In this document: piece after piece, positions 23,831 to 36,496 of the stretch | Position numbering within the stretch: the stretch's first letter is position 1 | How the letters are laid out: each line of letters starts with the position of its first letter | Assembly: GCA_020726505.1 (NCBI GenBank) | Contig: JAHLEZ010000008.1 | Location: forward strand, 1,240,001-1,304,000 | Direction: 5' to 3' | Length of the DNA stretch: 64,000 nucleotides | DNA from: Leptodontidium sp. MPI-SDFR-AT-0119 | Lineage: Eukaryota > Ascomycota > Leotiomycetes > Helotiales > Leptodontidiaceae | Position numbers and translations under genes: made by a program | Notes under the pieces: model-generated | What the model was told of the DNA's origin: nothing | The model's input: the letters and a program-made list of their open reading frames with translations, nothing else | Database searches by the model: none

Positions 23831-25216
23831 CTTAAGGATGCGTTACCAAGAAGGGTACTACAGTTTAAGCTTTTGAGACTCCGGATAGGTCTTATAGAGT
23901 AGATTTTAGGTAAGGACAGGAGATCGCTGTGCAGTAGGGCCCATTTTGAAAGAACTCTGCTCTTTAGTTTGAATGTAAAGACAACTGAGAAGAGATAAGT
24001 ATCTTAGTCGGTCAACCACATCATGTAATGTGCGATGCTGTACTGCTTAATCGAGATCGGAGGTGTGCTAACACTGGGACTTGTGGCAGCGGTTGCGGAA
24101 GAATTCTTGGAAGAAATTCTGGAAGAAATCGCCACAACAGCTATATCCAAGCCGGGAGAAGGCAAGAGGCTAGAACCCCCACCAGCTCGGAAATGTCACC
24201 GCAGGAGAAGCCAATTGAAGGCTTAGCCAAAGACTGCCGAAATAACAAAGAAATTGACTACTTATATTTCCATGTCTCTTAATGTGAAGTTCAAGGATCC
24301 TGCATTCCAGTCATGAATCAAAGAAACAGACTCCTGTGGGGGTCCGCACCAGTGCTCGGCTCGGAAGATTCAACCATCGGAGTTAGCCAATGTTCAGCGC
24401 GGATAGAGATAGTTCGTCGGGGTTATTTGCTTCAAGTACTGTCACGGTATTGCATCACTCCACCCATGAGATGTCAAAACGCAGTACAACTGTAACTGTC
24501 AATTTAGGGTGGCTTTTGGTCAAGTACAAACAAATAGCGGAACACTTGGGGGGGGGTACCTTCCCAAATCTTCTCCTCGCGGCATAAGTAATAAATATGA
24601 GTCTTGTAGAGGAGAGAGAGAGTCAAGATATTTTGTCACCGTAATGACCCCAAAATGCAGATCTTTAATGCTCTCTGCTGTTCCCTTTACTTAAATAGCT
24701 GGGCGATGGAACAAGGAGAGTGGGAATATCGTTACTGTACTAGGCCTAATTTTCCTTTTAAAATAAGAAAAAAATTGTTTTTAGCTGTTCCTTTCTCTAG
24801 GAGCTAGATACCGGTAATGGAGCAAGGATACCGAGGACGTTGTAAGGGAAAATACAAGGCATCTTCCACCTTTCATTCCACTCTCTGTCATGTGGCTTGT
24901 GATCTCCCTTGATTACAAAAGACGAAGGAAATACCAGGCTTGAGTCATATTTAGGCCAGAAACAATGCAGGAATTGCAGATTCAACGTAGGCATTAAGCC
25001 AACTGAACACATTCAGGAAATCAATGAAGGGTAACGCACCAAGCGATCTAAAAACGGCCTCTCTCTCTCTTTCAGTCTACGCAGCTGCGGCTAAGTTCTT
25101 TCAACACTACCTATATAAAACAAACTTTCCAATCCCACTCCGATGCTCATCCATTAACACCCCATTCAACGCCCATCATTCAACGCCCATCACATCCCTA
25201 CCACTCAGCCCCTCAC
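23831..25216. other. Gene-poor AT-rich stretch
   Basis: No convincing gene. A 63-codon ORF at 24035-24226 (a hydrophobic segment then EEFLEEILEEIA and a basic tail) is the only notable frame and has no supporting context. A run of eight or more G lies near 24549. Confidence 0.4.
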
Positions 25217-26145
25217 TTACTTCATTTTCTTCGGCCCAGCATCCAAGTCATAAATCTTCTTAATCTCCTTCAAGCACTCCTCAAAATCCAGCTTCAAATC
25301 CTTCAACAGACCATCCTTGAGATCGAAGACCCAAGCATGCACGATGGGATAGCCATTGTGAGTATAACTCTGCTGGACGACGGCTGTTTTGATAACGTTG
25401 CGGCATTGCTCGAGGACGTTAAGCTCGATAAGACGTCTGTACTTAGCTTCCGCGTCGGTATATGTATCGAGTTCCTTTTCGTGGAGACGGTAAACATCGC
25501 GGATTCCTCGGAGCCACGGGTTGAGCAGGCCCATATCGGTATTAGAGAGGGCAGCTTGGACGCCACCGCAAATATAGTGGCCGCAGACGACGATATGCTT
25601 GACGTGGAGATGAGCGACGGCTGCAAAAAGTTGTCAGGACGAAGTTTTCTGGAGGCTTGAAGACGCAAGTGCAGCGCAGGGAGGTCACATGAGTAGCACC
25701 TAGAACTATTGGAGATGAAGCTTACCGTATTCAATGACTGACATGACATTCAGATCCGTGTTAGGGACTAGATTGGCAATGTTGCGATGAACGAAAACCT
25801 CGCCGGCGTCAAGTCCCATAATCTCATTGGCAGGTACCCGACTGTCGCTGCATCCGATATACCTACCAGGCAGTCCTCAAGTCAGCACAATCCTAATCCC
25901 AGTCCCAAGCTCGCGCTTACTCTTCTCCCACTCAAAAGCAGAGATAAATAACATCGCATCATGTAGGGTAGAGAAAGGGGGGGTTCTTACAGATAATCCG
26001 GTTTCTGACCCGATGACAGCTTAACAAAGAAATCCGAGTCCGCGGAGATCTTTGCGTCGACCCACGCCTTGTTGTTGACGAAGATGCGGTCCTGGCTCTC
26101 CTTCAGGAACTGCGATACGTTGTCGATGTTCTCGTGTGAACCCAT
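25217..26145 (-). CDS. Beta-class carbonic anhydrase
   Basis: It interconverts CO2 and bicarbonate, supplying bicarbonate to cytosolic carboxylases; yeast Nce103 is the model. Three exons (26145-25991, 25862-25726, 25620-25217) give 231 aa. Zinc ligands are Cys56 (in YIGCSDSR), His112 and Cys115 (in [10 protein letters not shown]); the Asp58-Arg60 dyad is intact. HRNIANLV and the C-terminal helix region ([25 protein letters not shown]) complete the fold. No targeting peptide precedes the domain, so a cytosolic location is likely. Length is normal. Confidence 0.95.
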
Positions 26146-26721
26146 GATGTTTGGTTTGGTTTGGCTTGGTGTGTTTGTTTGTTTGTTTGTTTGTTTGTGT
26201 GTGGTGAGTAAGTGGAGAAGTGAGGGGATTCAGAACAAGATGGATGGAGGGGCAGCTAAGAAAGAGTGAGAGCAGCAACGTCAGATCAAGGTGAGGGGGC
26301 ACAACGTCATTTAGTGCTACATTCAGTACAGCTAGTACATTTAGTACCCCGCAGCCCGCCAATCTTTGCTTTTGGTTTTGGTTACACTACTCGAGTACAC
26401 TTCTGGCACTAGGTAAGGTGCCGCAGCCAAGCCCCCAACAAACTTACTTAGAGTGAAGCTGCCGCCGATATGGACCGATGGACTATCTTCAGTAACTTAC
26501 TTGCTTTGTTTACCAAATACTGTGAGGGTTGGATAGATGTCACAAGCGACTATTGACAACTAACGCTGCTGGAAGGATTAATAAATTATCAGCACGAAAG
26601 AATCTATTCACAGCCGCTGTCTCCTCTCGCCGCCAATGGTATCATCACCACTTCAACAACAGTATATCTTCATCTACACATATTCCAAAACACCCTGCCG
26701 CTATGCAATCAATACTGTACA
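26146..26721. other. Intergenic with GTTT microsatellite
   Basis: Upstream of the carbonic anhydrase start a (GTTT)n run lies at ~26170-26198, inside its 5' UTR/promoter. The rest, up to the 3' end of TRS120, shows no gene. Confidence 0.5.
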
Positions 26722-29700
26722 TTACTCATCATGATCGTCAGCTTCATCCTCATCATCGCTATCTTCATCTTCATCCTTTACCACAACTCGACATGGTTCT
26801 CTGCAGTGCCAAATCCGCCTCTCTCTTGCCCCCAGCACTGCGTCCATCATAGTCCGTGTGTTGGCCCTCGGTCTACCGCCCTCGGTCTTCTCTGCTTTCT
26901 TAGGCTCTTCTTTCAGTTGGGCCTCCTCGACCGAAGCGCCGATGTCGAACTCGCCCCTTGCGAGAGCTGTCACGCCGAAAACGATCTCGAGTGAATCTTT
27001 GCCAGCCAGTGGTGGCAAGGTCTGCTGCAATGTTCCATTCCAGACGAGTTTCTTAGAGAGGTCGAGCGAGATGTTATGAGGCTGGTTGCGGAGAGACGGT
27101 TGGAGTCGCAGGAGGGGATTAATTAACTCGCTCGTTCGGTTTGTGATTCGAACCTTGAGTTCCGAAAAGGCGTCGGTGATCAATTCGTGCTTCACGGCAG
27201 TATTGCCATTGATGGAGAGGTCGATCCCAACATCATCTATCTTTACAGCCTCGATCATGCGTTGACTCAATCTAACCCCGCGAAGCTCTATGTCTCCATT
27301 ACGCTGCGGCCCGGACTTTGTGACCCATGTTCCTTGCAACATCTTGAGGACCTCTTCTCGATACCAGAATGCTTCTCGACTGGCTCGCTCAGAATCCGCT
27401 GATACTCTGCCAGTGCTGACGACAAATTGTCGCGCTCGGGATGGATCAAGTGCAGGTATCGATGCTGATGGGTCTTCGAGGAATATACGGCGCATAGGAA
27501 ACATTATTCGTGACGTGTTGCCAGGAAGAATCTCCTCATCTATTGACCCTCCGCTCGCGATATCGAGATGGATATGAAGATGTGACGGCCACGCGTTTCG
27601 CAGGTCCAGAAGGATCAGACAATAATCTTCAGGCTTGAAGTCTTCTTTCGGCGGTGTGGTAGATTTGACTGTTGACCAGAGTGAACGTGGAATACTTCCG
27701 GTGAGAGGAAGAATATCAATCCTCGCCAGCTCCACACTAGCATTGACAGTGACCGTAAGCGGAAGACTCACTTGACGAGTGTGAAACCTCTCCTGTATCT
27801 CTGTGGCTGGAACACCAAGATGAGCATAATCGATTTGGACTACAGCACTTGTCAATCCAGGCCGTCCAAGAACCTCGACTTCAAATGCAGCCGTGCCACC
27901 AGCTTCTATGAAGAGTCGCTCGTTATCTTTTCTTTTCCAACGCAGTGCTTGCTTGCGAGCAAAGATAAGCTCGCACTCATACAGCTCCGCAGGCGAGGCA
28001 TCACGATTGCTCATTGCAGTTTGAAGAGGTGTTTGCGTTGAGTCTTTGAACGAGAACAACACGAGATCCACTGGCGTTTCTTTGGACAAATTCTGGAGTG
28101 TCACTGAAAACACCTGGCGCTCGCCTTCAAGGACCATCAAAGCGGATTGAGAGAGGCTGGTCGACTTTACGACCACGATTGGTTGCCTGTCTATGACACT
28201 GAGGCTTAGAGAGGTGGGTCTGGGTGGGACTATGGCTGGAGTTGTTGTAACAGGTCCAGAGCTGACACTGACCGGCCGGTCTTTTGGTTTGAAGAGGCTT
28301 GCTACTCCAATCGTCTTGACTTTCAGTTCTCGTTGGGGAGACCAAGGCGAGTCGAAAATTGGGAATCGTCTTTCCCTGCATCCTCGGACACGAATGATGC
28401 ACCCTATTATCTTGAATTGCCCCGAGGCCTTTGGAGTTCCAGAAATGGTGAGAATCTGTGTTCGATATGGCCCAATAACTGTCTTTTGTATTGCCGACTC
28501 AAATTCGGCACCCTCTGATTCCAGTTTGATGCTTTCTATTTCAACATCAAATTCGTATGGATTTTGAAGCGTGATTCTGAAAATTGCACCTTCGCCTGCT
28601 ACCAGGAGATGGTCGACAGCTGAAGCCTCCGGGGTTCGCAGGAACGGGTTGTAGATGAAGGGGTTGACTTCTCGAGCTTCGGATACGGCAGTTGCCCCAG
28701 GAAGTTCACTCTTGACGTGTGGGATTGGTGTCCTGGAATGTTGCAAAGGTTCCAGTTCGACTCCACGCACTAGGAATTCATCCCAGTATTCTGCTTGGAG
28801 GTCTTTTACTCCAAGATTTCTTGCCGCGCTTAGAGTCCTCGATATGTTTGTTGCAAGTCTAACTTGCTCTTCGCGGCTCATCGAAGGAGATGCGTCTTCG
28901 CTCCGAGGTCCAGGTGCTACACCGCTGCCCGCAGTCCTCAGCAAATCCGTTGTAAATCGCAACACTCCGTGGAAATCGGGTAGAGCTTCTGATATATTGA
29001 TACAAGAGCGAAGGACATCCATCTTCAGATTCTGCCCCCCAAAGGACCGCACAGATGCGTTGTGCAATATTCTTTCAACGGCAGCTTCGTCGGAATCGTC
29101 GACCACACCATCGCTGCCTGTGCTGGTTTTCGATGTTACAACGCCATAAATCTGGCCGAGTAAACCTAGAAAGGTGTCAACGCCTGCTTCCACATCTCCC
29201 TCGCCCAGGTCAAGTGCGCCAGCACCGTTTGCATTTCCATTCACAGAAGTGAGAGCGGCCAGTCCAGCAGCGGGGTGGACCCCCATATCCGCAGCCCCCT
29301 TAATACGTGCCTGTACCAATCCAGGTATTATGACAGCCACAAGCTCCCGAATAACCATCGCCTTTTTTCTCTGGTAACCAAGTGATCCAAGAACTGATGC
29401 AATCCCGCTCAAAACTATGGTTCGGTCGACAATAGATAGACTCTCTGGCGATGCCGACGTCGGAAATGCTTTCATCAACGTTGTAACAATTTCTGTTCGT
29501 GTTGGATGTATGTTCAACCGTGGCGTTTTTAGGTTCGCTGGTGTCTTATATGGTGTCCCGGTGACAAGCAGCTGCAAAACATCATCGTTTACTGTGCCTC
29601 CAGCTAGATGAACTGCTGACAGTAGTTTTGCAAACCGTATCACCGATTCGGAAAATGGGAATTGCGGCAATGCCTCCCCAGTATTATTAGCTGCCCTGGC

Positions 29701-31158
29701 GTAAAGATTGATGATCCTGTCAAGCAACTCTGGCAAAAGCACTGTTAAGTTATGCAAAGAAACGAGCCGGTTGCTCGCTGGACCTTTTTGGTCATGCGAG
29801 TTTGGAGTTGAAGGGGCTTTGTCTGCCGTTACGTAGCAAACCTGAGGGATCTGAAAATCCAGGCCAGCCCAGGCAAGCATGAGCATGTTAACCAGAATAT
29901 TATCAAGAGCCTTCGCATGCCACAAGTGATCCAGGTTGTTTTTCGCAATAGAAGCACCTTCAACAAGTTCCTTCAGAGCATCCGGCCACCTGCCAGCTGT
30001 CATGTAAAGTGAACCAATCACAATACCAATGCGGCCTTTGCCCTTATTTCGTGACCTTTCGCTGACACTGTTAGAGCCAAATCCTTGTACGGAGACTCGA
30101 TCCTGACTTGTATCTCGAATTGGATCCCCTCCTGCAAATCGAGATGGTACAGCCTTTTGAGACGTCTTTGGGTCCCTCCCACCTGGACCAACGATATCAT
30201 CGAAGGTGGTTGACCGAGCACCAGCAACTCCATTCGCAGGACTTGGAGATCTACCAGAAGGCGACGATGAACTTGAATTTGCCCCCTGTAACTGTGCTGG
30301 CATAGACATTCGCACATGGTTTCTATCCAAACTTCCTCCTGGAGAATCAGAACGGGAGTCAGCAGGCAGCGAGAACTGAGAGTTACGCCGCGATACTGCA
30401 TCTGCCTGTCCTTGTTGCCATGCCCCATTGTGCTGCCGATTGATTTGAGATTGACTTGGAGATTCGATGGTATGCAGAGCTTGGAGAGATTTTGCCAAAG
30501 TGGTCATCTCTGCTAGCAACAAAGATGATATGTCACACATAATCGTCTTCATTGTGGTCCTCTTACACTCCTCTGGCGGAGGTACTGCTATTAACCCTTC
30601 GGGCAGAGTTGCAGCACTTTTCCCTTGGACATGATCGAATAATAGTATTTGGTGTACCAAGGCCTTGGGGTATCTGTCTCTCAGGTCCTCCAAATCTTGG
30701 TAAAGCTCCCTCAAATTATGTTCTGGTCGAGGAACTCCATTCCCATTGAGACTCCGCCTATTTTCCCTGTATGAGACATGGTCCAGCTCTGCACCATCTG
30801 CTAGGGCAATTATGACCAGTGGTTCGCGGTAGAGTTCAAAGGGAGAGAGCGCAACGTGGGTGGAAGGGGGGTAGAAGGTCGTAAGGTCGTATACAATCAT
30901 GCCCATCGCAAAGGCCAGAGGGGAGAACATGTCTGCGAAAGTTAGCACTACTCCCTAACCATCGTTCAACCTGCAATTCGAGGGGCGTCTCTCACTTCTG
31001 TTTGGCCGTCCATCTGGACTAATATCGCCCAGTCGCACGACATTTTCAGGCTGTAGCCTCTCCACGAAGCTGAGGAATCTGGCACGTTTGATTTGCCCAA
31101 TTGGCAGGAGAACAGCTCGCACTCTTGCTAAAGCAACGGGCGAGAGCTGGTCGAGCAT
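26722..31158 (-). CDS. TRS120: TRAPPII subunit Trs120 (TRAPPC9 family)
   Basis: Trs120 is a large TRAPPII subunit that helps activate Ypt31/Rab11-type GTPases at the late Golgi. Two exons (31158-30996 and 30932-26722) with a 63-nt intron give 1457 aa. The short first exon encodes the conserved start (LDQLSPVALARVRAVLLPIG, RFLSFVERLQPENVVRLGDISPDG); exon 2 continues with FSPLAFAMGMIVYDLTTFYPP. A Ser/Gly/Pro-rich disordered insert sits at ~195-310, followed by a helical-repeat part (GRIGIVIGSLYMTAGRWPDALKEL) and a C-terminal part with Ig-like beta domains (LSQSALMVLEGERQVFSVTL). It ends in an acidic Asp/Glu tail. The size is usual for filamentous fungi. Confidence 0.9.
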
Positions 31159-33148
31159 GCTGGGGACATTGGGATGCGCCTGGCGGTGTCGAGCTTCGGA
31201 TTCGTGGCAGGAGATGTAATCCTTGGTCTTATATGCGATCCATGATATTGCGGATCCAACAAAGCTTCTGTCCAAAGGCTCCAACGGGATATGGTTCTTT
31301 TCTGTAGCAGAGACAACTCGTCGTGTGCTCTGGTTCGAATGCCTTCATTGCTCCCGGATTATCATCGGCAGACTGTGTTCTAGCGCCAGCCTTGGCAAGC
31401 CCCTTTCTTTGGTCAGAACACTACACTTCACTGGCTTCAATCGACATTACCAACCGGACTTCTCTTAACACTTGAGAACATCCTCAAAACAGTGGGAATA
31501 TCTCATTTATAAATAAAGAAAAGGCCACAACACGTTTTTCTAACTTGCCTGAAGATTCATTTCAGAAGCTTCAAATTCAACACGATGCATGTTCATTTTC
31601 ACGGCAGTTCACTGGAAGTCAACAATTCAATCCTGCACTAGCGCAGCATAACATCATGTCTCTAGGGCCCGCTAGAATACACAGCTCCTGCAAGTAACCT
31701 GTAAGGAACTATAAAACTCCAATGAAATTTGTAAGATACTCTTCAACGCAAATTGCGTCTCCCATTTACTCCTGACTAGCTACTAACTCCCAAGTTTTCA
31801 AAGGAAAACTTAACTCAAAAAACCAAGAACATGTAAGTAAGTTTATATCCAAGTGCTGTGCGTGCGTTGTTTATTTGTTTTTGTTTTTCATTTTGTCTAC
31901 GTGGAACTCCTACAGATGTTGATTCCATTTGTCCAGAAGCAACGTTTTCCGCTTTGATTTAAATTCCTCAATCGCTTTCGATTTGCCCCAAGAAGAATGC
32001 TTCGAATTAAATGTAGGATGCAAGATGGCTCGTTCCAGAGCGCTACTCTTGATAACTTCGTCTCTCTTACAGTACTGTCTGAGGTACTCTCTAGAGTTCA
32101 TGCTGAACTTGGATTCAACTTGAGCAGTACCATTACCAGAATGAGGAAGCACAAGGTCCCGATCAGGACTTGAAATCTATTTGCAAGTAACACTGCTCCA
32201 GCTTCATCGATGATCCAGCAGTCGTCCACTCCTAGTTACACTACTGTACCTGAGGAAAGCATTGCTTAATCTCCATGGTTGTATTATCCAAGATCTGATC
32301 AAATAAATGTCTCTAAGTTATCCTTTACCTTTCGTAATCATTTTAGCATTGAACAAAAGTCAGCGCATCAAAGCACTCCAGGATTGGTGCCTCCATACCG
32401 CTCAGTTCTGGACGGGACCTCACTGAAATCCATCAAACGTCAATACTACCTTCTATCCTGGGCCAAAAGTTTGTAGAGCACTACGATCCCTTTAATAAAT
32501 CAAAACTATTTGGTCTGATTAAGAGTCTCGATGCCGTGGCAACAAACCAACTCAAGCCAGCTCAAACGCTATCAAAACGTGAGACCTACAACTTCTCAAA
32601 GACAGATCCCACTTCTGCATCTATTCTGGTCTAGCTTCCAAAAATGGCTATCAGCTATAGCATTTAATATTGTGTGCACTATTCATTATCACCCCGGACT
32701 TCCTGAGACTTCCAATTGGTAGCCAGAATTTTGATATTCTGGTCAGTTTCAGAGTTCTCGTGTCCAAGTCCTTGCATCTTACCCCTGATGCGTTATTTCC
32801 GAATGGCATCATTGCGGCTCTCCATATGGTGGCGCTATGTAAAGGTGCAAGTACACTCTGGAGATGTCTCTGCCCCTACAGGATTTATTCAATATGCTTG
32901 GGGCGCAGAGCTCTCAGTTTTCTCTTGGCGCTAGCGCCTCACTTGAGATAAACATCGGCCGCCGATATGGAAGTCAACAAAGATGGACCCGCTATCGAGG
33001 TTGTGCAAAAAGTCGTCGTGTCGATAAGACATTTGACGAGTTCGAGATTTGTTCAGCATTGTCGACCAGTTCACTCAACAAAGATCGATCTGAGAGTCTT
33101 TCCCACCAACAACTCACCTTGTCAGGATCCAAAGCAGTACATGGAACG
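31159..33148. other. Gene-free accessory stretch
   Basis: About 2 kb without a recognisable gene between TRS120 and the broken adenylation gene. It is AT-rich with only short, unsupported ORFs. Confidence 0.45.
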
Positions 33149-34680
33149 ATGTCAACACCACAGAACCTCTGGCATTTACTTGACCGTGCTGTACAAGATG
33201 CGCCTTTCAACTGCATTACAATCTATAACCCTGAGGGGAGAAAGGGCTACTTCAGTGATTTCTTAACTTACGATAGCGCTAACAAAACTACCAAGCTCAC
33301 CTACTCTAGGCTTCAGCAAAATACACAGCAGGAGTCGATCGCAATCCAGGGACTTCTGCAGATGAATGAGAACGAGATTGATCTGCTTCATGTAGACAAT
33401 CGCCTGGATGGTGTACATTGATTTTGGGCCATTGTCACTGCGGGAGGTATACCATGTCTGTAAGTATCGTGGGAGAAGTTCCACCTTCGTTAGGCCAGGC
33501 GAGAAATTTTGAGCCAGAAACAATTTCCTGCATTTTTCTCAGGGCATTTATGAATCATGAATTACTAACTTGCCTGTTACCCAGATCATCTCCTTTCAGT
33601 AAAGACGATAAGCACCGGGTAAAGCACATCAATATGTTGCAGAAACTTCTCAACAACCCTACAATAATCACTAGCAGTCAGCTCGTTAACGAATTTGAGG
33701 GTACAGATGACTTACAAGTCGGGACGTTCGAGCGAATTGACGATCAAGAGATATGCTTGTTACCCGCGCGGCAGAAGTACCGCTTTGTCCTGTTTCAAAC
33801 ACCAAAGGAAGCGACACAGCAGTCCTCATGTTGACGTCCGGTAGTACAGGTTATGCCAAAGCTGTCTGCCTCTCGCACAGCCAGATCCTTGCCAGTGTTG
33901 CTGGAAAGTGCCAGCTTCCATGGAACTTCCAACAAAGACACGTTCCTGAACTGGACTGGACTTGATCATGTTGTGGATCTGATTGAGATCCATCTCTATG
34001 CTATGAGTTGTCTGCGAACCAAGTCCACTTGCCTGGAGCCGAAGTCCTTTACAGGCCCCTGATTTTCTTACAGGAGATCCACCAACACCGAGTATCATAC
34101 TCCTTTGCGCCAAACTTCTTCCTTAGAACCTTGGTCACTAAGTTACCCAAGTCTCACCAACAACCTGGTCTCGTATCCATCGCTACAAATGAGTTGCCAT
34201 TAACGACAACTCTTAAAGGCTTGTCTCTGGAGTCTGCACCAAATGAAAATACTGCACCATCCTCAACCCAGGGTTCCATCCGACTGACTAACAAGCTGGA
34301 CTTGTCGTGTCTCCGGGCTATGATCTCAGGTGGTGAGGCTAACGTGATTCAGACATGCGCCGAACTCACCAACTTACTCCATGTCTTTTATACTGGACCT
34401 CTGGTTCATTTGGTGAAGGCTAAGACGACGAAGGAGTGGTAAGTTATCCTACCCTTAAGAAACCTACTTTGATCCAATGTCCTGTTTTTATTGGGGGGGA
34501 CATTAAAAGCCCCTTTTGAGATGAAAACAAAGACTAATTCGGTCACTTGTCTAGGAGACGAGATTTCATCGGCATGTGGGATGGGTTTGTTGGAGACGTT
34601 CGGTACTATGAGGTCAAGGGCACTCATAGGACCTTTATTAGCCCTCCATATTTAGTAAGGTTCTAGCAAGTGTTTAGCTG
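33149..34680 (+). pseudogene. Broken NRPS-like adenylation-domain gene
   Basis: A decayed ANL-superfamily adenylation gene. From the ATG at 33149 it reads STPQNLWHLLDRAVQDAP and continues to DNRLDGVH, then TGA at 33419-33421 where FWAIVTAGGIPCL follows in the same frame, so a Trp codon is probably now a stop. After an intron (~33461-33586) come FSKDDKHRVKHINMLQKLL and TIITSSQLVNEF. The core A3 motif MLTSGSTGYAKAV is in another frame (~33830), and frame changes recur near 33800, 33910 and 34005. LDLSCLRAMISGGEA lies at ~34320. A last piece (VKGTHRTFISPP, ~34610-34660) looks like a thioesterase end, so the parent may have been A-T-TE with the middle deleted; that is inference. Confidence 0.72.
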
Positions 34681-35218
34681 GGTGTTAGAGGAGCGCAGAT
34701 TGTGAGTTTTTATATTCTCAGAGCAGTTGGCGATATTGGGGACATTCAAGTGGATATATGACCTTAAAAATGTTATGTTGTGATAAATTTGAATGTGCCT
34801 AGCTCTGGTGGTGACATTGGTAACTATTTGGTGTTTATGCTATGTGGATAATCCATCAAGTTTTAGACATTAGTACTTCTGAATGTCTCAAGGCCTCATG
34901 GTGACTTTGACGAGTGCGTTGCATCGTCCTGGGTCAATGTCGTTTGGATTGCACACTATGAACACTTTCAAAGTTACAAAACCTTGTTGCAGCTTTGGCG
35001 GCTACCTAACATGAACCTGGGTGGATAATCAATCGGGTTTTGGATTCCACCACTTCTGAAAGTCCCATGACTTTCTTGCAATCTTAGGTACCGAGGCAGG
35101 AGACTGATGACCGATAGTATCCTTATACGAGAAACGATATAAATGAGGTATCCAAAGTCCGGGAATGGCGGTAGCAAATATGGTAACATTGATAGTGATA
35201 TATTCAACTCGAACCAAG
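34681..35218. other. Intergenic, no gene seen
   Basis: Between the broken adenylation gene and the SDR 3' end. AT-rich, no coding signal. Confidence 0.4.
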
Positions 35219-36496
35219 CTATCCTGGCTGTACACCCCCTCCAATAACATTACTCCCACCCACCATATCAACCTTCGGGCCACTCAACGCCGCCCTCCCA
35301 ACATCACTCTTAAAGATATCCACCGCACAACTAACCTCCACAAAGTCCTCCAGCTCCTCGCTAACAGTCTTCAACTTCTCTTTCACGCTCGCCACGCCCT
35401 CATACCCGACAATATGCCTCGCAGGCGGATTTTCATGTCCCCCAATCGCCGTCAAGGCATGTACAGTCTCCAGCACCAGACGATCTTTCGCCTCGCTCGG
35501 AAGACGAAGGTAGCGTGATATGATAGCCTCTTTGCCATTCTTGTCTTTCTGGTCACTGGGACTTATCCTCGTGTCGGGGTTGATATTCAGTACATTCTTG
35601 AGGATATCCCTCAGTCCCGGTGCGGGGTTGTTCGTACTCTCATACTGGGGTAACTGGGGCGCAAACGTAATCTTATTCGTTAAAACAGTAATCTCCTTGT
35701 TAGGTTGAACGATGGTGAGTTTGATATTGAAGGGTGCGATTTCGTAGGCTAGAGAGTCGCAGTAGCCTTCTATGGCCCAGGTAGCGGCGCTGTACATTGG
35801 CATGCCAGGTGTGCCGATATGGCCTGTTATCCCCGTGAGGATTATGATGTGGCCGTTGTGGCGTTTGCGGAGGATGGGGAGGGTCGCTTTGATGTAGTTT
35901 ACTTGCGAGAAGAAGATTATTTCGAATTGATCCCGGACCAGGTTCTGGGTTGCGGAGGAGGTGGAGAGTTCTTCGACTGTGCCTACGACAGCTGTATTTT
36001 TGTCAATATGGGAGCGATATATATTTCCTTGGAAAGAAGATGAATAGATTCATTCATACCTTCTGATGTACAACACAGCAAGATATCAATCCGTCCAAAC
36101 ACCTCCACAGCCTCAGCGACAGCTGCACCACACTGTCCCATTACCCTCCCATCGCACCTTATACCGCGTATTCTGTCCTTCCAGCCCTCTCTATCTTTTC
36201 TCCCGCTCTTACACTCGTTTATCAACTCCTTGAACTCAGCGCTTCTGTCCTCGTCCTCGATTTCCGCGGGTGGTAGACCCGCTGCGACGTAGTCTCCGTG
36301 TGCGAGCAGCAGCTTCGTCAATCGGACGGCAAGAGGAGACAATGCAGACGTGAGAAACCATATTCGCGGAGAGTTATGCGTAGCTACGACCTGTTAGAGG
36401 GGGTCTGGATACAACTGCTTGGGAGGGTTACGCACGAAATGAAGCAGCTGGGATCTGGATCTTGGGTCCAGCCTCGGGTATCTTGCGTTCAGCCAT
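35219..36496 (-). CDS. SDR-fold protein lacking canonical catalytic motifs
   Basis: Three exons (36496-36436, 36383-36060, 35991-35219) give 385 aa in an unbroken frame. The overall plan is that of extended 3-ketodihydrosphingosine-reductase-like SDRs: FGRIDILLCCTSEA, HNGHIIILTGITGHIGTPGM, MYSAATWAIEGYCDSLAYEI and LTIVQPNKEI. However the TGxxxGIG cofactor loop is TSALSPLAV, the NNAG turn is CTSEA, and YxxxK is YSAAT, so the Lys is missing. It is therefore probably a non-catalytic or differently working relative. A long C-terminal extension ends in Gly-rich sequence. No transmembrane tail is obvious. Confidence 0.75.

Noticed and set aside
24035..24226. Small ORF with a hydrophobic helix and a Glu-rich amphipathic helix
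   Set aside because: 63 codons, no neighbours of use, no family I recognise; below what I would call a gene.
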